From: CAYNST01 sp964434105
GTDB lineage: Bacteria; Pseudomonadota; Gammaproteobacteria; Pseudomonadales; Cellvibrionaceae
Reading direction: 5' to 3'
Assembly: GCA_964434105.1 (NCBI GenBank)
Contig: CAYSTJ010000004.1
Location: 62,001-126,000, forward strand
Length of the DNA: 64,000 bases
Part shown: one piece after another, positions 16,888 through 26,582 of the stretch
Layout: every line of letters starts with the position of its first letter
Numbering within the stretch: the stretch's first letter is position 1
Program-made: the position numbers and the translations under genes
Notes under the pieces: model-generated
Told to the model about the DNA's origin: nothing
Seen by the model: the letters and a program-made list of their open reading frames with translations, nothing else
The model's database searches: none

Positions 16888-17388
16888 TTACTGCATGGAA
16901 CCGGTTGTGCCGTCGTCTGAATCGAGAGAGTAATCGTCGGCGGAGTCACCTTCGAATTCCTCGGAGCCGGCATCCCACTCTGTTTCAGACGTACCCTGAC
17001 GGTTGCTGGCGGGCACTTCAAAAGTGTCATCTACCGCGCCATCGTTTGCTGCATCGCTACCCCGATCAAGGGTGCCGGCAGTGCCGCTTTCCAGCGTACC
17101 TGTTGCGTCGGTCCCCATCTCTCCGGTGGCCGTGCCGCGGTTAGTGGTGCCGGCAGACTGATCCTGAATGGTGCCGCGGGTGTTATAGGTGCCAGTGGTG
17201 CTATCGACTGCACCGGTCCCGGTTCCCGTGGTGCCCGTGTTTGCACCTGTACTGTAAGTGCCGCTCGAGTCAGACTGGGTTGTACCTGTGCCCGTGCCTG
17301 TGGTGCCTGACGTTTGCGCCAGGGCAAACGAGGTTGCACCTGCCAGAGTCATTGCCATTGCGAGTTTGGAAAGATTGGTCAGTTTCAT
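16888..17388 (-). CDS. Secreted Thr/Gly/Ser-rich low-complexity protein
   Basis: 166 residues. A clear signal peptide (MKLTNLSKLAMAMTLAGATSFALAQ) is followed by repeats of TGTGTGTT and TTGTYNT type, and then a strongly acidic tail (EWDAGSEEFEGDSADDYSLDSDD). AGGAGAA is placed well before the ATG. I do not recognise a family. The composition suggests a disordered, exported, possibly calcium-binding or matrix protein. It stands alone with its own leader region. Confidence 0.6.
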   Translation of the reverse strand: MKLTNLSKLAMAMTLAGATSFALAQTSGTTGTGTGTTQSDSSGTYSTGANTGTTGTGTGAVDSTTGTYNTRGTIQDQSAGTTNRGTATGEMGTDATGTLESGTAGTLDRGSDAANDGAVDDTFEVPASNRQGTSETEWDAGSEEFEGDSADDYSLDSDDGTTGSMQ

Positions 17389-18020
17389 AACGTTCTCCTG
17401 TTAAGCCTATGTCTGTTTTGTCACTTATAAGATTCAGCGGGCGGGATCCGAAAGCCGAGGTTTCGTGATCTGAATAATCGGGTTTGGCACCCCCGCGCTG
17501 TGCGCTGCTCGTCAGTGAAGTAGCGATAAATATGCCAATGTGTTATTGGCGAGAAAATGCTTTAGGTTACAACCGGGTACAGATTCAATTTAAAGCGTTG
17601 AATGACGGGCGTCTGGCTCGGGTTACAATGCTGCGTAAATAATACACAGCAATGGCGGGTGTTTTTGCGGCGCCAACGTTCACAGGGCCTTTATTAAAGA
17701 GCCTGTTAACTATCACGCCCCGGCGCTGTTCCTGATGCCCGACCTGTATCACCTGGCTGGCAGGTGTTTCATGGAACGGGTATCAAAGGCCGGGGTATTG
17801 AATTGGGGGATTAAATTGGTTTCGAAAAGCCGTGGGACTTCATCATTGTGAGTGCTACTGATAGTGTTATTGGTTTTTCTGGACCCGATAAAACATTGCG
17901 CTGTTTTCATCGCATGGTTGAACGCCATCATCCCGAAAATAAAACGGGTTCGGTTTGGTAGAAAGTCTGCATGGGCGCATTGCAGTGGCGCCGGTGCAGG
18001 TTGATTTTCTGGAGAAGGTT
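17389..18020. other. 632-base intergenic stretch, nothing firm
   Basis: Holds the divergent leaders of the Thr/Gly-rich gene and the cupin gene. A short open stretch to 17961 has only a GTG start (17848) and no ribosome site, so it is not called. No repeat, RNA gene or strong promoter was recognised. Confidence 0.5.
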
Positions 18021-18347
18021 ATGGACGTAATGAATGTATTAACAAATCTGCCCGTAACCGGCGCATCCGAAGCGTTCGACGATCTGGTTCGAGCCGGGCC
18101 CGTACGCATCGAACGGATTGTATCGCGCGGACATAGCTCGCCGACCGCCGGCTGGTACGAGCAATCCGAACATGAATGGGTGATGGTGGTGGCTGGCGCC
18201 GGCCGGATTCAGTTCGCGTCGGGTGAGGAGGTCCAGCTTGGTGCTGGTGACTGCCTGACTATACCTGCCGGCCGCCGTCACCGGGTCAGCTGGACCGACC
18301 CGCAGGTCGCTACGGTGTGGCTGGCCGTATTTTACAATGACGATTAA
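18021..18347 (+). CDS. Small single-domain cupin protein
   Basis: 108 residues from the ATG at 18021, with GGAGAAGG directly upstream; earlier in-frame starts lack a ribosome site. Cupin motif 1 is HEWVMVVAGAGRIQF (residues about 52-66), and motif 2 is LTIPAGRRHRV (about 80-90). Related small cupins annotated as phosphoribosylaminoimidazole carboxylase-like are of unknown function. The gene is convergent with the trehalase gene; their stop codons overlap at 18344-18347. Confidence 0.75.
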   Translation: MDVMNVLTNLPVTGASEAFDDLVRAGPVRIERIVSRGHSSPTAGWYEQSEHEWVMVVAGAGRIQFASGEEVQLGAGDCLTIPAGRRHRVSWTDPQVATVWLAVFYNDD

Positions 18348-19936
18348 TCAGCGGCGGCCTCTTCCTGCAGCAGGCGACCGGTGACGCCGTTGGTCCAGCC
18401 GAAGCCGTCCTGCAGCGGGTACTCGCCGCCATGGGCATGCTCTGTGGTTGGACGCAGTACATATTTTTCCACGAGCTTGGCGTCGCTGGCATAAATGGTT
18501 CTGACAACTTTCAGCCATCGTCGGCGGATTTCACCGGCCAGTTCGTTATGTCCAAATTGCCGTAAACCGCAAATGCCCATCCATTGCAGCGGCGCCCAGC
18601 CGTTGGGACGATCCCATTGCTGCTCGCTTTTTTCTTCTTCAGTGGTCGACAGGCCGCCTTCCGCCAGCAGGCGCGCCCTGACGACATCCGCCACGCGCTG
18701 GGCCTGTAATTGACCGGCACAGTTTACAAAGAGCGGGACGACAGTGGCGGCGGTGAGCTGCTCGCGAGGCTGGTCCCGTTGCCAGTCGTAATCAAAGTAG
18801 GCACCCTCGCTCTCATTCCATAGCCACCGGTCGATGGCCTGGCAGCGATTCCTGGCACGCTCGTTAAATTCGCGGGCGGTGAACGGCTGACCTTTGGCCT
18901 CCCCCAGTCGGGCGATTGTGATTTCCAGTTTGTATAACAGGCAATTTAGATCGACGGGGAGAATGGATGTGGTACGAATGGTTGACAGGTCGCCGGGGCT
19001 GTCCTGCCAGCGGGAGCTGAAATCCCAGCCGGATTCTGCGCCGGCACGCAGGTCGCGATAGACGACATGGGCAGGCCGGTCAGAACAGGTCGCAGTGTGT
19101 ATGTCCTCACGCCAGGATTCCTCACGCGGCGTGTCCCGGTCATCCCAGTAGCGGTTTAAATGGCTGCCGTCCGGCATGCAGACGCAGCGTCGATGCACCT
19201 CGCCGGGTCGTAACGCATCGGCGCCATCCATCCAGAAGCTGTACTCCTTGCGCAGCTGCGGTAGATAATCACCAGCCTTGCGCACCCCTTCATCATCGAA
19301 CAGTTCCACCATCAAGCTGAATACGGGCGGTTGTGAACGGCTGCGATAATAGGTGCGGTTGCCATTGGGAATATGCCCGACGGTGTCAAGCAGGTAGGCA
19401 AAATTATCGGCCATGGCCCGTAACAGTTGCCGCTGGCTTTTGCCAAAACCGAGCATGGTGAAATAGGAATCCCAGTAATACAATTCGCGAAAACGGCCCC
19501 CAGGCACAATATACTCATGGGGCAACGGCAGCAGAGACGATAGTGCGGGGTGTTCTGAAGGGGTACGCGTCAGTATCGGCCACAGGTGCTCGATATGGGC
19601 CTCAAGGGTTCGATCCGGGTCCGATACAAAACAGTTTGGCGGTGCCTTTTCCCGGGCAAAATGTTCATGCACAAATTCCTTGAGATCGAAATCGTCCTTA
19701 AAAAACGATGTCCGGTATGCTTCCATGATATGTTCCGGGTGCCGTCGCGGGATGCAGTCAACGAAGGTCTTGCTGTCTTCGAAAATGTTGGACGACTGCA
19801 CAGCAACAAACAGTTCCTGATAGCGATCCGCGGGTGTCATTGGATCGGCTGGCGTAATATCGCATAATAGCTGTCCAAAACGACTGACCGTCATGTCCTG
19901 CTGGTGGTCGGGGGTGGCTGCGCCGTATAGTCCCAA
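18344..19936 (-). CDS. treF: Cytoplasmic alpha,alpha-trehalase (GH37)
   Basis: 530 residues, similar to E. coli TreF and without a signal peptide, so cytoplasmic. It hydrolyses trehalose to two glucose. Both family signatures are visible: PGGRFRELYYWDSYF near residue 146 and QWDRPNGWAPLQ near 452. The start is a TTG at 19936 with AGGAG upstream. It probably ends stress-accumulated trehalose or uses imported trehalose. No transporter is adjacent. Confidence 0.93.
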   Translation of the reverse strand: MGLYGAATPDHQQDMTVSRFGQLLCDITPADPMTPADRYQELFVAVQSSNIFEDSKTFVDCIPRRHPEHIMEAYRTSFFKDDFDLKEFVHEHFAREKAPPNCFVSDPDRTLEAHIEHLWPILTRTPSEHPALSSLLPLPHEYIVPGGRFRELYYWDSYFTMLGFGKSQRQLLRAMADNFAYLLDTVGHIPNGNRTYYRSRSQPPVFSLMVELFDDEGVRKAGDYLPQLRKEYSFWMDGADALRPGEVHRRCVCMPDGSHLNRYWDDRDTPREESWREDIHTATCSDRPAHVVYRDLRAGAESGWDFSSRWQDSPGDLSTIRTTSILPVDLNCLLYKLEITIARLGEAKGQPFTAREFNERARNRCQAIDRWLWNESEGAYFDYDWQRDQPREQLTAATVVPLFVNCAGQLQAQRVADVVRARLLAEGGLSTTEEEKSEQQWDRPNGWAPLQWMGICGLRQFGHNELAGEIRRRWLKVVRTIYASDAKLVEKYVLRPTTEHAHGGEYPLQDGFGWTNGVTGRLLQEEAAAD

Positions 19937-20108
19937 AATTGAGCTCCTGTGTCAGAGTGCAAATTAGTGGCGTTCTACCATAGTCTCTGGCTGTTGCGCA
20001 ATCATGCCGCGGAAAGTACGGAACGGGCAGGCGCGCAGGTCCGATACGGGCATTTAGGTAAAAGCAACCGGCGCGGTCCGGTCGGAAATGGAAAGAGGGG
20101 ACGGGCAG

Positions 20109-20768
20109 ATGGTTGGACCACGGGGATATTTTCGAGTGTTCAAGGTGACGGGTAAGGTCTCACACTGGCTGTCGGCGTTGCTGTTACTGGCGCAAGTGCC
20201 GTTGGCCGGCGCAGGGACTTTCGATACGAAGCTTGTTGAGGCTGCTTTGGAGCGTACCCGCCACACCGTTCGCTACGACGGTGCCTATCAGGTGATTGAT
20301 TATCCTGGCGGCGACGTACCGGCTGACACCGGCGTCTGCACTGACGTGATTATTCGCGCTTATCGCGCACTGGGTGTCGATTTGCAGGTTCTGGTGCACC
20401 AGGACATAAAGGCGGCTTTCGACGCGTATCCATCAAAACGTATTTGGGGGCTGGCTGCACCGGATCGCAATATCGATCATCGCCGGGTGCCCAATTTGCA
20501 GACATTTTTTGTCCGGCACGGTGAGCGACTGCCTGTGACCGCCGAGCCGGCGAGCTATCGCCCCGGGGCGCTCGTCACCTGGATGTTGCCGGGCAATCTG
20601 CCGCATATAGGCATTGTCACGGACCGGGTGTCGCCCGACACGGGGAATCCGTTAATCGTCCACAACATCGGGGCCGGCCCGGTGCTGGAAGATATGTTGT
20701 TGCGTTACGACATTACCGGGCATTATCGATTTATGCCGGCAGACTACGGTCCGCCGCCAGGTGGCTGA
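20109..20768 (+). CDS. DUF1287 (YijF-like) secreted protein
   Basis: 219 residues from the ATG at 20109, which has GAGGGGA at good spacing; an ATG 7 codons earlier has a poorer site. A signal peptide ends near AGAG. The family core includes YDGAYQVIDYPGGDVPADTGVCTDVIIRAYR, where the cysteine in GVCTD, and later GALVTWM, PHIGIVTD and the histidine in LIVHNIG, suggest an NlpC/P60-like cysteine peptidase or amidase arrangement. Periplasmic; substrate unknown. Confidence 0.8.
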   Translation: MVGPRGYFRVFKVTGKVSHWLSALLLLAQVPLAGAGTFDTKLVEAALERTRHTVRYDGAYQVIDYPGGDVPADTGVCTDVIIRAYRALGVDLQVLVHQDIKAAFDAYPSKRIWGLAAPDRNIDHRRVPNLQTFFVRHGERLPVTAEPASYRPGALVTWMLPGNLPHIGIVTDRVSPDTGNPLIVHNIGAGPVLEDMLLRYDITGHYRFMPADYGPPPGG

Positions 20769-20815
20769 GTGTGGTGGTACCAACCTTGCGGCGGACACGG
20801 TAACCCTGTTCGTGG

Positions 20816-23323
20816 TTACTGCGTGGCGCGGTCATCGGCCGTTATCAGGGGTTGGAAGTGACGCAACCTGAGTGCATTGCCCAGCACGAATACCGAGGAA
20901 AGCGCCATGGCACCAGCCGCGAAGACCGGCGAAAGCAGAATGCCGAACGCCGGGTATAGAATGCCTGCGGCTACCGGAATCAGGGCCGTGTTGTAGGCAA
21001 ACGCCCAGAACAGGTTCTGTTTGATGTTGCGGATGGTGCCACGGGAAAGTGCGATGGCATTCGGTACGCCTTTGAGGTTGCCGGACATAAGCACCACGTC
21101 GGCGGCTTCAATGGCAATGTCGGTGCCCGTGCCAATGGCGATACCGACGTCCGCTTCAGCCAGCGCCGGCGCGTCATTGATGCCGTCGCCCACGAAGGCG
21201 AGCTTGCCATGGTCGTTCTTCAGTGTCTTCACCGATTCAACCTTGCCCGCGGGCATAACTTCGGCTATTACCACGTCGATACCGAGTTGGCGGGCGATTG
21301 CCGTGGCGGTACGCTGATTGTCACCCGTGATCATTGCGACCTTGAGCCCGAGTGCATGTAGCGCGCTGATCGCTTGCGGTGTACCTGCCTTGATGGGGTC
21401 GGCCACGGCTACAATAGCTGCCAGCTTCCCGCCAATGGCTGCATAAAGTGGTGATTTTCCTTCGTCGCCAAGTCGGGCGGCGGTTTCGGCAAAGGGCGCC
21501 ACATCAACACCAAGCTGGTTCATGTAACGGTCAGCACCGATCACTACAGTGTCGTCCCCGATCGTTGCCCTGACCCCAAGCCCGGTGACCGATTCAAAGT
21601 GGCTGATCGCTGGCAACACCAGGTTATCGGCTTCGGCCGCAGCGACGATGGCACTGGCAATGGGGTGTTCGGATTTGGCCTCTACTGCCGCAATCCGGGC
21701 CAGAACTTCATCTCGCTGAAACCCTGCGGAAATGTCGAGGTCCGTGAGCGCAGGCCTGCCCTCGGTCAGTGTGCCGGTTTTATCAACCGCGATCACCCGG
21801 GCATCCTTCAGAAGCTGCAGAGCTTCGCCTTTACGAAAGAGCACGCCCATTTCCGCACCCCGACCGGTGCCGACCATGATCGAAGTCGGTGTGGCCAGTC
21901 CCATGGCGCACGGGCAGGCAATGATCAGTACCGCCACGGCATTGACCAGCGCAAACGTCAACGCTGGCGTCGGGCCGACGACAAACCAGACAAGGAAGGT
22001 GAGGATGGCCGCCCCGATGACGGCGGGCACGAACCACAGGGTGACTTTATCCACGAGCGTCTGGATGGGCAGTTTTGAGCCCTGTGCCTGCTCAATCATA
22101 CGGATGATCTGCGCCAGCACCGTTGTGCCCCCCACCGCGGTGGCGGTGACCGCGAGTGCGCCCTTCTGGTTAACTGTGCCCCCGACCACGGGGCTGCCGG
22201 GCGCTTTTTTGACCGGTATCGGTTCACCGGTGATCATCGATTCGTCCACGTAGCTGCTCCCTTCGACCACATTGCCATCGACCGGGATGCGCTCCCCGGG
22301 GCGCACATCCACCTGGTCGCCCGGCTGTACTTCATTGATGGCGATTTCGAGCAACTCACCATCGCGCCGTACACGGGCCGTCCGGGGCTGCAAGCCCACG
22401 AGTCGCTTGATGGCCTGCGATGTGCGCCCCTTGGCGCGGGCTTCAAGATAGCGGCCCAACAGAATCAGCGTTACGATGACGGCTGCCGCTTCGTAATAGA
22501 CGTTAGCCGTACCGGCCGGCAGGACACCGGGAAAAAAGGTTGCGATAGCGGAATAACCCCAGGCTGCCGAGGTCCCCAGCACAACCAGTGAATTCATGTC
22601 TGGCGTGCGGCGCAACAGTGCCGGAACGCCATAGCTGAAGAATCGCCGGCCCGGCCCGAACAGGACCAGGGTGGTCAGTACGAACTGGAGGTACCAGCTC
22701 GTTTGCATGCCAATGGTGTTCGCCACAAACCGGTGAACCGGCGGAATAAAGTGAGCCCCCATCTCAACCACGAAGAGTGGCACTGTCAGCACGGCGGCAA
22801 TGGCCAGATCCCGTTTAAGCGCGGCTGTTTCGGCATTCTTTCTGGCGTCCAGCTGGGCGGTATCCATACCGCTCGGCCCCAGTGGCTGGGCAGCGTAACC
22901 GGCGCCAGCCACGGCCGCAACGAGGGTGTCGGAGCCTGCGTTACCCTGCACACTGGCCCGTTCAGTCGCGAGATTGACGGTCGCCTCAGTAACGCCCGGC
23001 ACGGCTTTCAGGGCCTGTTCAACCCGGCCCACGCAGGAGGCGCAATTCATCCCTGTAATGGCAAGTTCGGTGTTGATTACCGCAGGTACGGAGTAGCCGG
23101 CTTGCTCGATGGCCTCGACCAGTCGCTGCTGATCAACCGGGGCGGCGGCGCGAATATCTGCCCGCTCCGTCGCAAGGTTTACGGCAACTTCGTCGACACC
23201 CTCAACCTCGCGTAGTGCTGCCTCTACGCGGCCGACGCAGGATGCACAGCTCATGCCTGCGACAGGGAGGCTGACGGTCGACATCAATGGGCGCGCCTGT
23301 TTATTAACCGGAATATCCATCAT
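20816..23323 (-). CDS. copA: Copper-exporting P1B-type ATPase CopA
   Basis: 835 residues. Two N-terminal heavy-metal domains carry GMSCASC (near 24-30) and GMNCASC (near 90-96). Eight membrane segments follow, with the ion site IACPCAMGLATP, the phosphorylation motif DKTGTLTEGR, and GDGINDAPAL in the hinge. The CPC motif and the family's tail indicate Cu(I) export to the periplasm. An ATG 13 codons later (MSTVSLPVAG) could be the real start. No chaperone or CueR gene is adjacent. Confidence 0.95.
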   Translation of the reverse strand: MMDIPVNKQARPLMSTVSLPVAGMSCASCVGRVEAALREVEGVDEVAVNLATERADIRAAAPVDQQRLVEAIEQAGYSVPAVINTELAITGMNCASCVGRVEQALKAVPGVTEATVNLATERASVQGNAGSDTLVAAVAGAGYAAQPLGPSGMDTAQLDARKNAETAALKRDLAIAAVLTVPLFVVEMGAHFIPPVHRFVANTIGMQTSWYLQFVLTTLVLFGPGRRFFSYGVPALLRRTPDMNSLVVLGTSAAWGYSAIATFFPGVLPAGTANVYYEAAAVIVTLILLGRYLEARAKGRTSQAIKRLVGLQPRTARVRRDGELLEIAINEVQPGDQVDVRPGERIPVDGNVVEGSSYVDESMITGEPIPVKKAPGSPVVGGTVNQKGALAVTATAVGGTTVLAQIIRMIEQAQGSKLPIQTLVDKVTLWFVPAVIGAAILTFLVWFVVGPTPALTFALVNAVAVLIIACPCAMGLATPTSIMVGTGRGAEMGVLFRKGEALQLLKDARVIAVDKTGTLTEGRPALTDLDISAGFQRDEVLARIAAVEAKSEHPIASAIVAAAEADNLVLPAISHFESVTGLGVRATIGDDTVVIGADRYMNQLGVDVAPFAETAARLGDEGKSPLYAAIGGKLAAIVAVADPIKAGTPQAISALHALGLKVAMITGDNQRTATAIARQLGIDVVIAEVMPAGKVESVKTLKNDHGKLAFVGDGINDAPALAEADVGIAIGTGTDIAIEAADVVLMSGNLKGVPNAIALSRGTIRNIKQNLFWAFAYNTALIPVAAGILYPAFGILLSPVFAAGAMALSSVFVLGNALRLRHFQPLITADDRATQ

Positions 23324-23347
23324 CGGCCTCCAGCATTTCGTGGTGCG

Positions 23348-23370
23348 GCATCCCGACGTGACCTGGATGC
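23348..23370. promoter_or_regulatory. Inverted repeat upstream of copA
   Basis: GCATCC-N11-GGATGC lies about 25 bases before the copA start. It may be an operator, but it does not match the CueR consensus that I know, so its regulator is unknown. Confidence 0.3.
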
Positions 23371-23395
23371 CTGAATCTCAATCGCTACGGGTACA

Positions 23396-24079
23396 TTAGT
23401 CGCGGGATTTTTCACGCGCGCCCTTGAACATATGGGGGTTTCTCATGACAAAATCATCGATCCATTCTTCCAGAAATGACATGCGACCGGGTTTTTTTAA
23501 CTGGAAGTAGCCAAACAGACACATCACGATGGCACCGACTGTGTCGGCGATTAGATCAAACATGGTGTCGGTCAGGCCTGATGGATCGTCCAGCATCGGC
23601 TTTTGCATATTCATGCCGAACAGGCTATCCATTGTAAATTCGAAAATTTCCCAGATGGCACCAGCGCCGACAGCGAACATGAAGGCGAAAAATGCGACAA
23701 AGCCCGGTTTCATGTGAACGCCAATGTTGTCGATTTCGTTAAGAATATGAACCAGCAAAAATCCGATTATTCCCAGTATCAGGCCGGAAATCGTGTGTAG
23801 TGCCGTGTCCCACCACCAGTAACGTGTGTAATAGTCCCGGACTTCGCCAAGAAAAAGCGACGCAAAGATAAAAGCGATAGCCAGTAAATGGAACTGCGGG
23901 GGAATCTGTACCCGGAACCGGCGCCAAAGCAACAAGGGGATCAGGGTGACCAGAATAATCCCCGCAGTTACAAAAGACGTTAACCATTTTTGGGTGGCCA
24001 GAGCGACCAGTAATTCCACGCAAAGAACGGCCTGCAGCACAAAACTGATACGACGGTGAATAGAATAGGTTGCGCGCAC
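23396..24079 (-). CDS. Multi-spanning membrane protein, DUF2238/YjdF-like
   Basis: 227 residues with about five or six hydrophobic segments (15-30, 35-50, 62-78, 92-112, 125-145, 172-190). The conserved-looking core FIFASLFLGEVRDYYTRYWWWDTALHTISG and WEIFEFTMD resemble the YjdF/DUF2238 membrane family, whose function is unknown. The start has a GTG or ATG-like context within MRATYSIHRR. It is downstream of nothing obvious and follows copA's promoter region on the same strand. Confidence 0.6.
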   Translation of the reverse strand: MRATYSIHRRISFVLQAVLCVELLVALATQKWLTSFVTAGIILVTLIPLLLWRRFRVQIPPQFHLLAIAFIFASLFLGEVRDYYTRYWWWDTALHTISGLILGIIGFLLVHILNEIDNIGVHMKPGFVAFFAFMFAVGAGAIWEIFEFTMDSLFGMNMQKPMLDDPSGLTDTMFDLIADTVGAIVMCLFGYFQLKKPGRMSFLEEWIDDFVMRNPHMFKGAREKSRD

Positions 24080-24237
24080 CGATACCTCGTCTAAAAGCAG
24101 GAGAGTCGAAGGCGCAAGATATCAGGCAGATGCCGTCTTTACCAGTGTTCCGGCCATTAAACGGATTGTCAGTAAATGCCGATGTGGTGTCGGCGGCGGG
24201 CTTCCGGTGTGGCGAACGTTGACGGCAACGGCGATGA

Positions 24238-24732
24238 TCAATGGACGCGCACCAGTCGGGCCCGCTGGGATTCGCTCAACTGATCGGTTGTGACCCAGTG
24301 CAGGCTGGCATGTTCATTTGCCGGTGGCGCGACGGCGGCTGGCAGCACCGCACCCTGTTCATCCGGCAGTCTCCACATGGCCCCGGTGATGGGGTCTATG
24401 ACCAGCAGGCCCACAACGCCAGCGACCAGGAAGTTGCCGAAGTACCAGCCGTTGACCTCACCGTGTAATTCAACAACCGTGTCTTCAAAACCGGGCTTTG
24501 AGAAGGTGATCAGGTAGTCGGCTGATTTGAAGTATCCCCTGCTGCTGGCGAGCATAACGGTCGCCGGTGTCGTGCCGGAATGGATGGTTCGGCCGTTCGG
24601 GGTAGCCACAACAAAGCGTGCATCGGACGGCGTGGAATTGAGCGTGACGGGATAACTGTTGGTGCCCACCATACTGGCGCATCCGGACAACAGGCTCGCC
24701 GCCAGTATCAAGAGCACTGCAAGATATTTCAT
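24238..24732 (-). CDS. Outer membrane lipoprotein with PEGA-like domain
   Basis: 164 residues. The lipobox LLSGC puts the modified cysteine at residue 18. The region 30-95 (VTLNSTPSDARFVVATPNGRTIHSGTTPATVML, ITFSKPGFED) resembles a PEGA or carboxypeptidase-like beta domain. A hydrophobic glycine-rich segment (FLVAGVVGLLVIDPITGAMW) follows, a pattern seen in a common but uncharacterised family of lipoproteins. Function unknown. Confidence 0.6.
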   Translation of the reverse strand: MKYLAVLLILAASLLSGCASMVGTNSYPVTLNSTPSDARFVVATPNGRTIHSGTTPATVMLASSRGYFKSADYLITFSKPGFEDTVVELHGEVNGWYFGNFLVAGVVGLLVIDPITGAMWRLPDEQGAVLPAAVAPPANEHASLHWVTTDQLSESQRARLVRVH

Positions 24733-24935
24733 TCTACTGCCTTAAATTGATTTGCCGGCGCCCGTCGTTCGTTGCGCCCAGGTACTTTAAAGATAGTTCG
24801 CATTTTGCGAGTCTCAAGTCGTTCTGAAGCTGAACACACGCTGAACGCCAATTGACCGCGCGAATGCCAATGAATTCACGGTTCTCTTTAAAAAAATGCG
24901 AAGTGTATCACGCTGGCGGGTGTCGGCAAGCGTCG

Positions 24936-26243
24936 TCAGTTGATGATGGGGTTGCGATAGCGAACCTCACCGGCAATCGTCGTACGGGCAACCAACCGTT
25001 CATCGCCACAGGTCATATAGACAAACAGTTCTTCTTCAATGGTTGAGGTGGAGGCCAGGCGGCTTTTTACCACCGGGTGCGCGGACGCATTGATCTCGAT
25101 AAAATCGGCGTCGCGGCCGGCGCACAGGTTACCGATATGCTGGTCGAGGTGCAACGCCCGGGCGGCCCCCAGGGTCGCCATATAGAACGCTTCAGCCGCC
25201 GAGAGCGAATACCCTTTCAGTTGACAGACCTTGTAAGCGTCGCCCATGTTTCGGAACTGTGACAGGCTGGTGCCCGCGCCCACATCGGTAGCCAATGCAA
25301 CCGGTATTTGAAGTGCATTGACCCGTGCCAGATCGAACAGCCCGCTGCCCAGGAACAGGTTGGAGGAGGGACAAAAAGCAATGCTGCTACCCTGGCCGGC
25401 AATGCGGGAGAACTCGCTATCACTCAGGTGCAGGCAGTGGGCAAATACTGTATTGCGGGTGTGCAAGCCGAACCGTTCATAGGTATGCAAATAATCCTTT
25501 GCGGCCGGGAACAGTTGCTGCAGCCAGGCGACTTCTGCATGGTTTTCGCTAAGGTGTGTCTGTATGCGAAGGTCTGGAAAACGCTGGGCCAACTGCCCGG
25601 CCAGTCGCAGTTGCCCCGCGGTGGACGTGGCGGAAAAGCGGGGAGTAATGGCGTATTCCAGTCGGCCATGGCCGTGCCAGCGGTGGATCAGCGCGCGACA
25701 GTCCCGGTCGGCGGCCTGGCGCTCACGCAATAGCCCTGCCGGTGCGTGGCGGTCCATTAACACATTGCCTGCCAGCAGGCGCATGCCGCGGTCGCTGGCG
25801 ATGCTGAACAGGTGATCGGCAGAATGCCGGAAGCGGGTGGTAAAGGCCAGTGCGGTGGTCGTACCGTTCGACAGCAGGGCATCGATAAAATGTTGATTCT
25901 GGGCGTACGACCAGGCTTCATCGGCGAACCGCAGTTCTGCCGGAAATGTATAGCGTTCCAGCCAGTGCAACAACTGTTCGCCGTGGGACCCGACAATCGC
26001 GAGCTGTGATGCGTGCACATGGGCGTCGATAAAACCCGCCATAAACAGGGACTCGGGACGGTGTTCGCACTGATCCAGATCGAAACCCTGCCGCTGCAAC
26101 TGCCCGGCATCGGCAACCAGTGTGATGCGGCCGTCCGCCACTTGCAGTACACCGTCGGCCAGGTATTCGAAGCCATGCCGGGTCGTGTGCCTGTGGTCGT
26201 TAAACCGCACGATGCGGCCACGCAAACTGTATTTTCTCGCCAA
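24936..26243 (-). CDS. guaD: Guanine deaminase
   Basis: 435 residues, the normal length. It converts guanine to xanthine and ammonia using zinc. Metal and active-site motifs are GFIDAHVHASQ near 70, THLSENHAEV near 235, FAHCLHL near 270, and ALATDVGAGTS near 320. The start appears to be TTG at 26243, since no ATG lies close by; GGAG is about 12 bases upstream. It stands alone, next to a MITE in its leader region. Confidence 0.92.
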   Translation of the reverse strand: MARKYSLRGRIVRFNDHRHTTRHGFEYLADGVLQVADGRITLVADAGQLQRQGFDLDQCEHRPESLFMAGFIDAHVHASQLAIVGSHGEQLLHWLERYTFPAELRFADEAWSYAQNQHFIDALLSNGTTTALAFTTRFRHSADHLFSIASDRGMRLLAGNVLMDRHAPAGLLRERQAADRDCRALIHRWHGHGRLEYAITPRFSATSTAGQLRLAGQLAQRFPDLRIQTHLSENHAEVAWLQQLFPAAKDYLHTYERFGLHTRNTVFAHCLHLSDSEFSRIAGQGSSIAFCPSSNLFLGSGLFDLARVNALQIPVALATDVGAGTSLSQFRNMGDAYKVCQLKGYSLSAAEAFYMATLGAARALHLDQHIGNLCAGRDADFIEINASAHPVVKSRLASTSTIEEELFVYMTCGDERLVARTTIAGEVRYRNPIIN

Positions 26244-26314
26244 GTTCGAATCGCTCCAGGCTAAACGTCTCGCGGTATTGCAACGCAGTGGCCGGATAAC
26301 AGCATACGGAATAC

Positions 26315-26513
26315 GTACTATTCAGCTCACGCCCCGATTTGCCCTGCACCGACGAATAAAGCGGCGTTAAAAAAGGTCACAAACCTGTCGGGAACAGGTT
26401 TGAACGCTATCAAGGCGGCCCGGCATATCGACACGAACAAACTCACATTTTTCGCCTTGCTCTGAACAATCTGGACGCAATTTGAACAGTGACGACACAC
26501 GCTTAATAGTGAC
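26315..26513. mobile_element. MITE, 199 bp, with perfect 8-bp target duplication
   Basis: The ends are GTACTATTCAGC and (inverted) GTCACTATTAAGC. CGGAATAC is directly repeated on both flanks (26307-26314 and 26514-26521). There is no open reading frame inside. An internal 8-bp hairpin AAACCTGT/ACAGGTTT lies at 26381-26401. It is clearly related along most of its length to the copies at 41918-42130 and 47980-48204. Eight-base duplications and GTAA-type ends are known for the IS66 family, so an IS66 transposase may move it. Confidence 0.85.
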
Positions 26514-26582
26514 CGGAATACCACCGGACAAGCCAATGCCGCGGGAGAAAGGAGAAGTGGGCCGGGATGCTATATTACGGTG

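Noticed and set aside
17848..17961. Small GTG-started ORF before the cupin gene
   Set aside because: No ribosome site, no family resemblance, and the frame is closed just upstream.
23324..23395. CueR-type operator for copA
   Set aside because: No ACCTTCC/GGAAGGT dyad or 19-base promoter spacer was found; only an unrelated GCATCC inverted repeat is present.
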